In this document: positions 15,343-23,900 of the stretch, one piece after another
Position numbering within the stretch: the stretch's first letter is position 1
How the letters are laid out: the number at the start of each line of letters is the position of its first letter
Source: DATDRS01 sp035291605
GTDB lineage: Bacteria > Chloroflexota > Anaerolineae > Anaerolineales > UBA6663
Length of the DNA stretch: 43,478 bases
NCBI GenBank assembly: GCA_035291605.1
Contig: DATDRS010000168.1
Span: forward strand, 1-43,478
Reading direction: 5' to 3'
Notes under the pieces: model-generated
The model's input: only the letters and a program-made list of their open reading frames with translations
Databases searched by the model: none
What the model was told of the DNA's origin: nothing
Translations under genes and position numbers: made by a program

Positions 15343-15996
15343 GTGAAGCGCATGTTTGCATCGCTGCCTCCGATTGTCCTCCTCTCTCTCTCTGTCTCCA
15401 GCGCGGCGCTGGCGATTGCGGCGGTGAGCGGGGTGCCTCTCGGGGCGCGGCTGGTTTTGCAGCCTCTGCCGGGACAACGTTGGATCGTGCTGCTGATCTA
15501 CACCGGTATGGGCCTGCCGCCGGTGGTCGTCGGCCTGTTCGTCTACCTGCTGCTCTCGCGCAGCGGCCCGCTGGGCTGGCTGGACTGGTTGTTCACCCCG
15601 GCGGCGATGATTGCCGCGCAAACAGTGATCGCCTGGCCGCTGGTCGTCGGCCTGACGATGACCGCGGTGGAGGGTGTTGATCCAGCGCTCCGTCTGCAAT
15701 TGCGCGCGCTGGGCGCAAACCCGACGCAGGTGATGTGGACGCTGTTGAGCGAGGCGTGGCCGGGAGTGCTCGCGGCCATCATCGCCGCTTTCGGCAGCAT
15801 CATCTCCGAGGTCGGAGCGGTGATGCTCGTCGGCGGCAACATCGAAGGGCGCACGCGCGTCCTCACCACGGCCATTGTCCTCGAAACGCGCAAGGGGAAC
15901 TTTGAGTTATCGCTGGCGCTGGGCGGCGTGTTGCTGGGGCTGGCCTTCCTTTCGAATTTTCTGCTGTTGCGCCTCGGGCGGGGAATCGTGCGATGA
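15343..15996 (+). CDS. tupB: tungstate ABC transporter permease TupB
   Basis: Membrane channel of the TupABC importer. The 217 residues have about five hydrophobic helices; LRALGANPTQVMWTLLSEAW is the EAA-type loop that contacts the ATPase, and AAFGSIISEVGAVMLVGGNI is typical of TupB. The start is GTG 15343 or ATG 15352; both come right after the repeat, and the N-terminus is short. It overlaps tupC by four bases (ATGA). Confidence 0.9.
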   Translation: MKRMFASLPPIVLLSLSVSSAALAIAAVSGVPLGARLVLQPLPGQRWIVLLIYTGMGLPPVVVGLFVYLLLSRSGPLGWLDWLFTPAAMIAAQTVIAWPLVVGLTMTAVEGVDPALRLQLRALGANPTQVMWTLLSEAWPGVLAAIIAAFGSIISEVGAVMLVGGNIEGRTRVLTTAIVLETRKGNFELSLALGGVLLGLAFLSNFLLLRLGRGIVR

Positions 15997-16718
15997 GTGC
16001 GCTGTATCAGCTTACCGGCGTCCAACAAGTCTACGCCGGCCGCGCGGTGCTGGACATTGACCAACTCACGATTTCGCCGGGAGAGATATTCGCCCTCGTC
16101 GGGCCGAGCGGAGCCGGCAAGTCTACGTTTCTGCGGCTGTTGAATTTTCTGGAAACACCCTCGGCCGGAGCGATCCGCTTCGACCAGCGGCCGGTCCCAT
16201 CGCCTGCGCCGTTGACGCTCATCCGCCGGGTGACCATGGTTTTCCAGCGCCCGGTGCTGCTCACCCGGTCGGTGCAGGATAACGTGGCTTACGGTTTGCG
16301 CCTGCGCAATGGGCATGCGCCCCTCGCCGGGAAAGTGCGCGAGGCGCTGGAGCAAGTGGGACTGGCGGGCCTCGCGCGTCACCCCGCTCATCAGCTTTCA
16401 GGCGGCGAGTTGCAGCGTACGGCGCTCGCGCGCGCGCTCGTCCTCGACCCGGAAGTGCTGTTGCTCGACGAGCCGACGGCTAACCTCGACCCCTACAACG
16501 TCGGCCTGATTGAAGCGATTGTGCGCGCGCAAAACCGGAAGCGCGGGACGACCGTGGTGCTGGTTACCCACAACGTCTTTCAGGCCCGCCGGATCGCCCG
16601 CCGGGTGGGCTTGTTGCTGAACGGCAGATTGGTGGAGGTCGCCCCGGCGGAGCAATTCTTCGAATCCCCGCGCGACCCGCGCACCGTGGCTTTTGTGAGG
16701 GGAGAGATGATCTACTAA
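15993..16718 (+). CDS. tupC: tungstate ABC transporter ATP-binding protein TupC
   Basis: ATPase driving the TupAB importer. The 241 residues have the Walker A GPSGAGKSTFLRLLNFL, Q-loop TMVFQRPVLL, signature LSGGELQRTALARAL, Walker B VLLLDEPTANLD and switch VTHN. Last gene of the operon; a strong hairpin (16731-16759) follows the stop. Confidence 0.94.
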   Translation: MSALYQLTGVQQVYAGRAVLDIDQLTISPGEIFALVGPSGAGKSTFLRLLNFLETPSAGAIRFDQRPVPSPAPLTLIRRVTMVFQRPVLLTRSVQDNVAYGLRLRNGHAPLAGKVREALEQVGLAGLARHPAHQLSGGELQRTALARALVLDPEVLLLDEPTANLDPYNVGLIEAIVRAQNRKRGTTVVLVTHNVFQARRIARRVGLLLNGRLVEVAPAEQFFESPRDPRTVAFVRGEMIY

Positions 16719-16730
16719 TGCAGGGTCAAA

Positions 16731-16759
16731 GTAGAGACGTTCCGCCGGGACGTCTCTAC
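16731..16759. terminator. hairpin repeat between convergent tupC and pcm
   Basis: GTAGAGACGT and ACGTCTCTAC form a perfect 10-base stem, extendable by TTCC/GGGA with a GCC loop. It fills the 45-base gap between two converging genes. It probably acts as a two-way stop, although it lacks a T-run. GTAGAGACG palindromes of this type are also common dispersed repeats. Confidence 0.6.
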
Positions 16760-16763
16760 GAGT

Positions 16764-18038
16764 TCAAACGAGGGGCGAAGGCCAGTCCAGCACCAGGCGC
16801 GTCCAGCGCCTGGTCACGACGCTCTCGTTTTCCTGGGGAGTGTACGCGGCCTCGGCGGGGTAAGCTCTGATCCGCATCCCCGCAGTTCCGGGCCGTCCCA
16901 GCGCATCCCACGTTTTTACTTCCTTGATCAAGCGTTGCGCCAGTGCCTCGTCCGGCCCAAAGGCGCGGACGAACAACTCAAACGGTGTCTCATCCGGCTG
17001 CCGTTCCGCGAAAGGTATACGGTCCGGCCGGCGCGTCAGGACGCTCAGGCCTGCCTCGCCGAGGAGTCCGCTGGTCGCGCAGATCCTGTACTGACCCCAA
17101 ATCTCGATCAGGCATGGCGCCAGGCCACGTTCGGCCCATCCATCTTCGGCGCTCAGGTCGCATGCGTCCGCCTCGCGCAGCGCCAGCCATTGATTCAGGC
17201 TGCCCCAGATTTCCGAAATCCTGACGTGCACGCCGGTAGGAAGATCCCGGCTGGGGCCGGTGAGCCATCGGTAAACGGCGTCAGCCTTAACCCGCCGGGG
17301 GTCATCTACCGAGAGATAGAGGCCCGGCTCAGCCGCGAGTTGAACGAGCCGGTCTGGCTCGGCAAAAGCGCCGCGTAAACTCATAAAGCCGCAATCCTGA
17401 ACGGAGAGGCTGACGAAGTGATCGGCCTGTCGGGCGAACGCCACGGACTTTTGCGGACCTTTGATGGACAGCGGCAGGACCAGCCGCCCCTCCGGTTTCA
17501 GTTGCTCGCGCCAGGCCGGGGCAATCTCGCTGGCGCCGACGGTCAGGATGATCCGGTCGTAAGGCGCGCCCTGCGGGAAGCCAAAACCGCCGTCGCCGCA
17601 TACCACCTGCACACGCGCATACCCCGCCGCCTGCAAATGCGCCTGCGCACTTTCGACCAGGTCCGCGTCAATATCTACCGTGACGACACGCCCCCCCTCG
17701 CCGACGATGTGCGCCATGAGGGCGGCGTTGTAGCCAGTGCCCGCGCCAATTTCCAGCACGTGGTGGCCGGGTTCCAGCGCGAGCTGTTCCAGCATGATCG
17801 CCATGATGGCGGGTTGCGACGAGGAACTGATCGGGCGGCCGTCGGCAAATTTGACGGGGATGGCTTCGTCGCTGTACGCTTGTTGCAATCCTGCGCCGGG
17901 GAGAAACACATGGCGCGGCACGGCGCGGAAAGCGGCCTCGACGCTGGGCGTGCGAATGAGGCCGATGCGCTTCAGATGCGCGACTAAGGCGCCGTGAAGA
18001 GAGGCGATGTCATCGCCGGGCGAAGGCTTGGGCGACAT
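16764..18038 (-). CDS. pcm: protein-L-isoaspartate O-methyltransferase with C-terminal extension
   Basis: SAM-dependent methyltransferase that starts repair of isoaspartyl residues. Residues ~1-220 are the PCMT domain: IPVKFADGRPISSSSQPAIM (substrate loop), HVLEIGAGTGYNAALMAHIV (SAM motif I) and GDGGFGFPQGAPYDRIILTV. The protein is 424 residues, about twice a standard Pcm; the extra ~200 residues have no recognised domain and contain aromatic-rich segments such as ISEIWGSLNQWLALRE. The extension could give a specialised substrate, so repair of isoAsp is likely but unproven. It is downstream of, and co-directional with, the recombinase-like gene (25 bp gap). Confidence 0.82.
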   Translation of the reverse strand: MSPKPSPGDDIASLHGALVAHLKRIGLIRTPSVEAAFRAVPRHVFLPGAGLQQAYSDEAIPVKFADGRPISSSSQPAIMAIMLEQLALEPGHHVLEIGAGTGYNAALMAHIVGEGGRVVTVDIDADLVESAQAHLQAAGYARVQVVCGDGGFGFPQGAPYDRIILTVGASEIAPAWREQLKPEGRLVLPLSIKGPQKSVAFARQADHFVSLSVQDCGFMSLRGAFAEPDRLVQLAAEPGLYLSVDDPRRVKADAVYRWLTGPSRDLPTGVHVRISEIWGSLNQWLALREADACDLSAEDGWAERGLAPCLIEIWGQYRICATSGLLGEAGLSVLTRRPDRIPFAERQPDETPFELFVRAFGPDEALAQRLIKEVKTWDALGRPGTAGMRIRAYPAEAAYTPQENESVVTRRWTRLVLDWPSPLV

Positions 18039-18063
18039 CCATCATCCTTCCACCGTCATGCGG

Positions 18064-19017
18064 CTATAATCCTGGCTCCACCAGCTTCTTCAACTTCATC
18101 CCGATCTCGCGCCACTGGATTTTTGAGAGGCCCAGTTTTTGCCGGATCTTGTCGTCGTCCATCCCGGCGCGGGCGTCGCGCACGGCGCACGTCCAGCGGC
18201 ACATCTCAAACGAAATGTGCTTTTTCAGTCCAGCGGCTTTGGTCATATCTTCCAGCAAGTACTCCAAGAGGCGCGGCGACCAGGGAAAGAGTTTCTCGTC
18301 CGGCCGGTATTGCGCCAGGTACTCGTGGAAGATAGGAAACCAACCGGGATCGAGTCTGAGCTTGCGTTCTTTGAAGCGGTGGCGTGGATCGGGGTAGCGC
18401 ACCCACAGCACCGGCTCATCGGGCTGGGAGAGATCAACGTGATTGGGGACGAGGGCGATGCACTCGCCCTTCTTGATCCCGGTTTGGAGCAGCAGCGTGA
18501 AGAGGACGTAAGGGCGCAGGTCGGGTTTCTCGGCCCGGCGCAGGGCCTCCGCCCCGGCGAGCGCCTGCTTGATCTCGGCCTCGGTGAGATACTCAGGCAA
18601 AGGGCTGAGCACGGTCTGCTGGATGATGGGCGCGGCGAGGTCGCCGGGCAGCACGCGCGTCTGGTTGAGCCAGCGGAAGAACGACTTGAGCGAGGTGACG
18701 CGGCGGGCGTACGTTTTGGGACTGGCCCCGCTGGCCCGCTGGGCTTGCAGCCAGTTGTGGAGGTCGCGCGTGGTGATTTGGTCCAGGATGTTTTTGCCGG
18801 GGCCGAGGAAGCGGGCGAACAAATCCAGATCGCCGCCGAAGGCCTTGACGGTGTGTTCCGACTTGCCTTCCTGGCGGAGACGCTCGCACCACGCGATGAC
18901 GGCGGCGTTGAGCGAGGCGCCCGGCCTCAACCCGGTTTCGGCGGCGGGAGATGGCGCGGGAACCGGGCGAGTCAGTTCGGCGGGAGGCTTGGAGAAAAGC
19001 GGCAATTGCTCGGCCAT
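18064..19017 (-). CDS. tyrosine-recombinase-fold protein lacking catalytic residues
   Basis: 317 residues. An N-terminal SAM-like core-binding domain (WCERLRQEGKSEHTVKAFGG, KTYARRVTSLKSFFRWLNQ) precedes a catalytic-domain-like half. Compared with XerC/D, the first Arg is Lys (TGIKKGEC), HxxR reads ExxR (ISFEMCRWTCAV), the LGH His is Leu (KLGLSK), and no Tyr nucleophile is found in the final helix (IQWREIGMKLKKL). The beta-hairpin Lys (FKERK) and one Arg remain. Strand exchange is therefore unlikely; a DNA-binding role is plausible. Own promoter at 19144-19172. No attachment sites or mobile genes surround it, arguing against a recent integrase. Confidence 0.8.
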   Translation of the reverse strand: MAEQLPLFSKPPAELTRPVPAPSPAAETGLRPGASLNAAVIAWCERLRQEGKSEHTVKAFGGDLDLFARFLGPGKNILDQITTRDLHNWLQAQRASGASPKTYARRVTSLKSFFRWLNQTRVLPGDLAAPIIQQTVLSPLPEYLTEAEIKQALAGAEALRRAEKPDLRPYVLFTLLLQTGIKKGECIALVPNHVDLSQPDEPVLWVRYPDPRHRFKERKLRLDPGWFPIFHEYLAQYRPDEKLFPWSPRLLEYLLEDMTKAAGLKKHISFEMCRWTCAVRDARAGMDDDKIRQKLGLSKIQWREIGMKLKKLVEPGL

Positions 19018-19143
19018 ATGGGGTTCTCTTGGCGAAGTTCACGCTTGTCCAGCGCGGATGGCCCGCTTTGCGCCCGGATTGGCGAGCGGGTTTGCGCGCA
19101 GCGCCCAGCGGAAGCAGACGCGGCTGTAGAACAGATGGCCGAT

Positions 19144-19172
19144 ATGCTATTCCCGTTGAAAGATGAAGTCAA
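19144..19172 (-). promoter_or_regulatory. promoter of the recombinase-like gene
   Basis: Minus strand TTGACT (19172-19167), 17 bases, TAGCAT (19149-19144). This leaves a leader of about 120 bases before ATG 19017, in which no structure was recognised. Confidence 0.5.
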
Positions 19173-19204
19173 GTTTGATCAACGGGTGAATCCGAAGGGG
19201 CAGA

Positions 19205-20740
19205 TCAGGGTGTCGGGGTAGCCGTCGTGCTGGAGTTATCCATCCAGTCCAGGCGCGGGCAAGGGTTGTAATCGCTGCCGAGGATGACGCGAAACGGTGT
19301 TGGGTTGTTCGAGTCGGGCTGGGTAATCACCTGGGGATCTTCGACGTGCAGGTAGGCTTGCAGCTTTTGGATTGGCGACCCTTTGGGGCTGGTGGTGAAA
19401 TCAATGATCGTTGTCGTGGCATAGGCGTTACCATCGGCCTGGCCGATGATGGGCGCGAACCCTTCGTTGGCCAGCGTTTCGGCTGCGAGTTCGTCCCAGT
19501 CCGCGTTCGTCGTCCCGTTCCAGATTTCCACGGGGGTGAGGGCGCGCAGGAGCTGGTTGCCGGAGGGGGCGGTGAGGGCCTCGGTGACGAGCGCCTGGAT
19601 CGCGTCCGGTTTAGGCAAAAGCACATCCTCGCCGCGAGGCGTGACCCATGGGGTCGTCTGGTTCGGGCCGATATGCAGGCTGCGGATTTGTGCGTCGTCG
19701 AACTTCGTGGTGAGGGGGGCAAACTGCATGATGTCCCACAACCCCATGTCGGTCTGTACGACGTCGTTGAAGTCGCCGTATAACTCCGGGATGTTTGCGA
19801 TGAGATTGGTGCGCATCCCTTTGTGATAGAGCGCGCGCAGCACCTGCCGCTGGCGATAACTACGGAAGAAGTCGCCGCCCACCGGCCGGGCGCGGGCGTA
19901 CCACAGGGCCAACGCGCCGTCCATGTGGGTCACGCCCATCGGCTGGGTGTACAGTTCGTAGCTGTTAGGATCCGCCTCGTCCAGGGACCAATCCTTGATC
20001 TTGTATTCCGTGAGCTGGCAGTTGACGGGCACCTCAATCCCGCCGACGGTGTCTACAATCTGGCGGAAGCCGGCGAAGTTCGCCAGCGCATAATAATGAA
20101 TCGGGATGCCGAGGTTGTACAGGACGGTTTGCTTGAGGAGACCCGGCCCCTCGCCGGCGTAGTGGCTCTTCTCGCCGTCGTGATAAGCCTTGTTGATGCG
20201 CGACATGCCCCACGTGGGGACATAGACGTACAGGTCGCGCGGGATCGAGAGCATGGTTACGAAGCCGGTGGACGTGTTGATCGAGACGATGATGAGAGTG
20301 TCGGTGCGGTAGCCGTTTTCGGCGGCGCGATAATCGGTGCCGATGAGCAGGATGTTGACGAGGTCTGCGTTGAGTTGGATCGGATTAACCGGCGTGGGGA
20401 TGGGGGTGACCAGCGTTGCGTCGGCGGCCGGCGTGATGTTGTAGTAGCCGAGCGTGGGTGCGACGACCGCCTGCGCGGTGGGCGTGGCGGTCCCGGTGGG
20501 GGCGGGAGTATGCGCGCGGGTGTCCGTCTCGCTCCCCTCGGGCGGCGCGGGCGTGGCGGTTTCGAGAGCTTCCGGGGGTCGCCCCAGGGCGGTTGGGCTG
20601 AGTTGCGCGGTCAAAACCGGCGGATCCGCCGGCGGGTCCGACGGGGCGCAGGCGCTGACGCCTGCGGCGATCGCCGCGGCGGCAAGCAGGGCCGCCAGCC
20701 AGCGGCGCGAAGCGCGGGAGAGGAAAAACGAAAGAGCCAT
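19205..20740 (-). CDS. LytR-CpsA-Psr (LCP) family wall-polymer ligase lipoprotein
   Basis: LCP proteins transfer lipid-linked glycopolymers onto peptidoglycan. The 511-residue protein starts with a lipoprotein signal (lipobox GVSAC), then a ~70-residue Thr/Pro/Ala linker, then the LCP core: NILLIGTDYR, YRTDTLIIVSINTSTGFVTM, LSIPRDLYVYVP and RINKAYHDG, with GGIEVPVNC and a catalytic-pocket-like YARARPVGGDFFRSYRQRQV. The last ~120 residues resemble a LytR C-terminal domain. Start chosen at ATG 20740, where signal-peptide coding begins; an extended -10 is just upstream. The wall polymer attached is unknown. Confidence 0.9.
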   Translation of the reverse strand: MALSFFLSRASRRWLAALLAAAAIAAGVSACAPSDPPADPPVLTAQLSPTALGRPPEALETATPAPPEGSETDTRAHTPAPTGTATPTAQAVVAPTLGYYNITPAADATLVTPIPTPVNPIQLNADLVNILLIGTDYRAAENGYRTDTLIIVSINTSTGFVTMLSIPRDLYVYVPTWGMSRINKAYHDGEKSHYAGEGPGLLKQTVLYNLGIPIHYYALANFAGFRQIVDTVGGIEVPVNCQLTEYKIKDWSLDEADPNSYELYTQPMGVTHMDGALALWYARARPVGGDFFRSYRQRQVLRALYHKGMRTNLIANIPELYGDFNDVVQTDMGLWDIMQFAPLTTKFDDAQIRSLHIGPNQTTPWVTPRGEDVLLPKPDAIQALVTEALTAPSGNQLLRALTPVEIWNGTTNADWDELAAETLANEGFAPIIGQADGNAYATTTIIDFTTSPKGSPIQKLQAYLHVEDPQVITQPDSNNPTPFRVILGSDYNPCPRLDWMDNSSTTATPTP

Positions 20741-20773
20741 CGTGCCAGACCAGTGGAATGCGAAACGGCGCGC

Positions 20774-20782
20774 ATTATACCA
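20774..20782 (-). promoter_or_regulatory. extended -10 upstream of the LCP gene
   Basis: Minus strand TGGTATAAT, about 35 bases before the ATG. No convincing -35. The same TGn-TATAAT form occurs before mreB and minC. Confidence 0.5.
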
Positions 20783-20922
20783 GTTTGAAATACGAACCGG
20801 GGAGGTCGCCCTCGAGCGCAGCGATGCGCCGCCACTCACCTCAATCCCTGGTTGGCGCATACCATTGGGCGAGAGCAGAAACTCGTCTTCTCGCGGAAAG
20901 GCGGTTCCTGGCGCGGGGCTGA

Positions 20923-23900
20923 TCAGAGAGGAGAGCCGTTGGGGGAGGGGGGTCTCCCATTGGGGTTCATATCCACCGGCAAGAGCAGGTTGAAGGTGCT
21001 GCCCGTGCCCATCTCGCTGGTGAGCCAGATGCGCCCGCCGTGCGCTTCGACCAGGGCCTTGGCTACGGAAAGGCCCACGCCGGTGTCGCCCAACCCGGCG
21101 ATGAGCGGCGCATCGGCGCGGTAGACACGAGAGAACACGCGCGGCTGATCCTCGGGGCGAATGCCGCCGCCCGAGTCGCGCACGGAGATGAAGATGTAGT
21201 CGGCGCGCTCGCCGGCGGCCCGCTGTTCGGACTCGCGCTTGACGCTGAGCACGATCTCGCCGTCAATGGTCGAGGCGCTGCCGGCGTTGTTGAGCAGGTG
21301 CATCACGATCTGGCGCAGCGCATCGCGGTCGGCCTGCACCTGAGGCAGGTCGTCGGCGAAGTCGAGGCGCAGGTTGATGCCTTTCTCGCGGAACTGAGAG
21401 CCGCAATTCAGAATCGCCTCCTCGACGACGCCCATCACGTCCAGTTTCTCGCGCAGGAGCTTGAGCGGTCCCGAGTCAATCGCGGTCACGCGGATGAGGT
21501 CGTCGAGCAAAGCGCCCATGCGCTCCGAGGAGGCCTGGATGCGCTCGATGAATTTCTTTTGCAGTGCGCCGAGGATGCCGACCGACTCGCCCAGCAGCAA
21601 TTCCGAATAGCCGACGATGGACGACAGGGGCTGGCGCAGGTCCTGCGTGAGCGAGGCAATGACCTCCAGCGAGGAGCTCGGCAGGTCGCCGGGAGGCTGG
21701 CCAGCCGTCTCCCGCGCCGCTTTCAGCGCGGTCTGGACTTCGGCGAGCTGGCGCTCGCTCGTCGCGAGCTTTTCCTGCAGGGCCGTGTGGGTCGCCGGGT
21801 CGGGGCGCACGGCCAGCGCCGCTTCCGCCTCGGCCAGTTGGAGTCTGAGGTCGTTCAGCTGAGTCCTGGCTTGGGCTAAATCGGCTTGCGCCTGCGCGAG
21901 CAGGCTTTCATGTTCAGCTAACGCGTGGCTATCCGCCGCCTGCGCTTGCGCCGCCTGCAAAGCGGCCTGGATTTTAGTCAGTTGGCGATCCTTCCTGGCG
22001 AGTTGCTCATCGGCGGCGGTGCGGGCCTCCATTTGTTTGACCCGCTCGGCTTGGGCCGCGGCGAGCGCCGCCTCCAACTCGGCCAGCTTGTCAACGGCCG
22101 CCTCGGGGGTTGGGCCGAACGTGGCCGTGATTTGGGTGAGCCTCTTGAGTTCGGCGCGGGTCAGCTCCAGTTCGCGTCGGAGTTGATCTTCCTGCTGATG
22201 GAGAAGTTCATTCGCCTCGCGCAGTTGGGCCTCCGCGGCCGTGAACACCTGCAATTTTTCTTTGACTTCGGAAAGCTCGACCAGCAGCCGGTTGCGCCCT
22301 TCGGCTTGGCGCTGAGCGAGCATCAGCTCCGATTGCAGGCGGCTGATGGCCTCCGCCGCCGGGGCCTTTGGCGTCTGGGCGTCAAGCCGGTCAATTCCGA
22401 TCCGCAGGCGCTCCACCTCGGCCTCCAATTCGGTTTCGCGCTGCTGGCTGGCCTCGGCCTGATGCCGGGCCTGTTCGAGTTCGGATTGCAGGCGGGCCAA
22501 CTCTTCGGGCGGCGCGGCGCTGTGTTTCTCCGCGCTGAGTTGATCCCGCTCGGCCCGCAGGCGCTCCAGTTCCGCCGTCAACTCAAGCGTGCGCTGCTGG
22601 CCTGCCTCAACCTCGCGTTGAGCTTGCTCAAGTTCAACCTGAGCGCGCGTGAGCGCGTCCGGGTCGCCGCGCAGTTCGGCCTGGAGTTGGAAGAGTTCGG
22701 CCCGGACGCGGTCTAGATCCGCCGCCAGCATAATTTCACGCTCACGGCTTTCGGCGAACTGGCGCTGAATGGCCTCCAGCTCGGCCTGCCGCCGGCCGGC
22801 GTCATCCGGAGAGGCTGCCGTTGGCGCCTCGGCGCCAAGCCGGGCGCGCTCCAATTCGGCGTTCAGTTCAGCTTCGCGCTGCTGCCCGTCCATGAGCTGG
22901 CGTTGAGCCAGCTCAAGCTCGGACTGCAAAAGGGAGAGCGCTTCGGCCTCGGCAGGCGCAGCCGTTTGTCTCCCGGCCCGGAGTTGATCCATCTCGTCGC
23001 GGACGCGCTCCAACGCGGCCGCCAGCTGATCGCTCTGTTCCTGATATTCTTCCGCGCGGCGCTCGGCCGCTTCGATACGGGCTTCCAGTTGCTCGCGTTC
23101 TTCGGCCATCTGCTGCGCTGCCTGCATTTGGGTGCGCAAAGTGGTGACTTCGTCTGAGAAGGCGAGTTGACGCGCCTCGACTTCGCGTTGCGCGCGCAGT
23201 TGCTCGGTGGCGTACTTCACGGCGACTTGGGCCTCGGTCAGTTCGTCCGCGAGGCGCTGGGTTTCAGACTGCTCGACGCGCAAATCCGCCTCGGCTTTTT
23301 CAAGCGCCGCCTGTTTCTCGGCCATTTCCTGATCGAGCCGGGCAGCTCGCGTCGCCGCCTCGAGCGTGGCGGCCAGCGGCTCGGCCATCGCCGCCAGCAA
23401 TTCCTGGTCGGCCTCCGACCAGACCCGTTTGGCGTAGGGGGAGAGCAAAATGATCGCGCCCAGCAGCGGCCCGTCCTCGGCCGCCAGCGGAGCAATGAGC
23501 GCCGGGCCGCCCTGCTTCAGCCCGACGGCCGAGGCCAGGCGGCGCAGCTCGGCCTCGTGCTGTTCCATCGTCAGCCGGGCTGACTCGCGCCGATGCAGGA
23601 CGGCGTCCACCGTCAGCATATCTGTCAGGAGCAGGGTCGCGCCGGAGCGAAATTTTTCAGTGATGAGGTCGTAACTGCAGGCGATGCTCGCCACGCCCGA
23701 GCTGTCGGGGGGAGTGACGAGCAGGCACAGGTCGGCGTTGAAGGTGTGGGCCAGGGCGAGCGTGAGGACCTGCGCTGCTTCTGCGGGTTTGGCCGAGGCG
23801 TTGAGCGAGGCGAGGGCTACGGCGGCTTTGGGGTCGAGCGTCCACGCAGGCGGGCGCGCCTCCGTGGTCGGAGTTGAGGTAGGGATGGCCGTCTCTGCCA

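Noticed and set aside
18064..19017. Prophage or integrative element marked by an integrase
   Set aside because: The recombinase lacks catalytic residues, no att-like repeats or phage genes flank it, and the neighbours are housekeeping genes.
18139..19221. 360-codon plus-strand frame over the recombinase-like gene
   Set aside because: Shadow; the minus-strand protein has recognisable recombinase segments.
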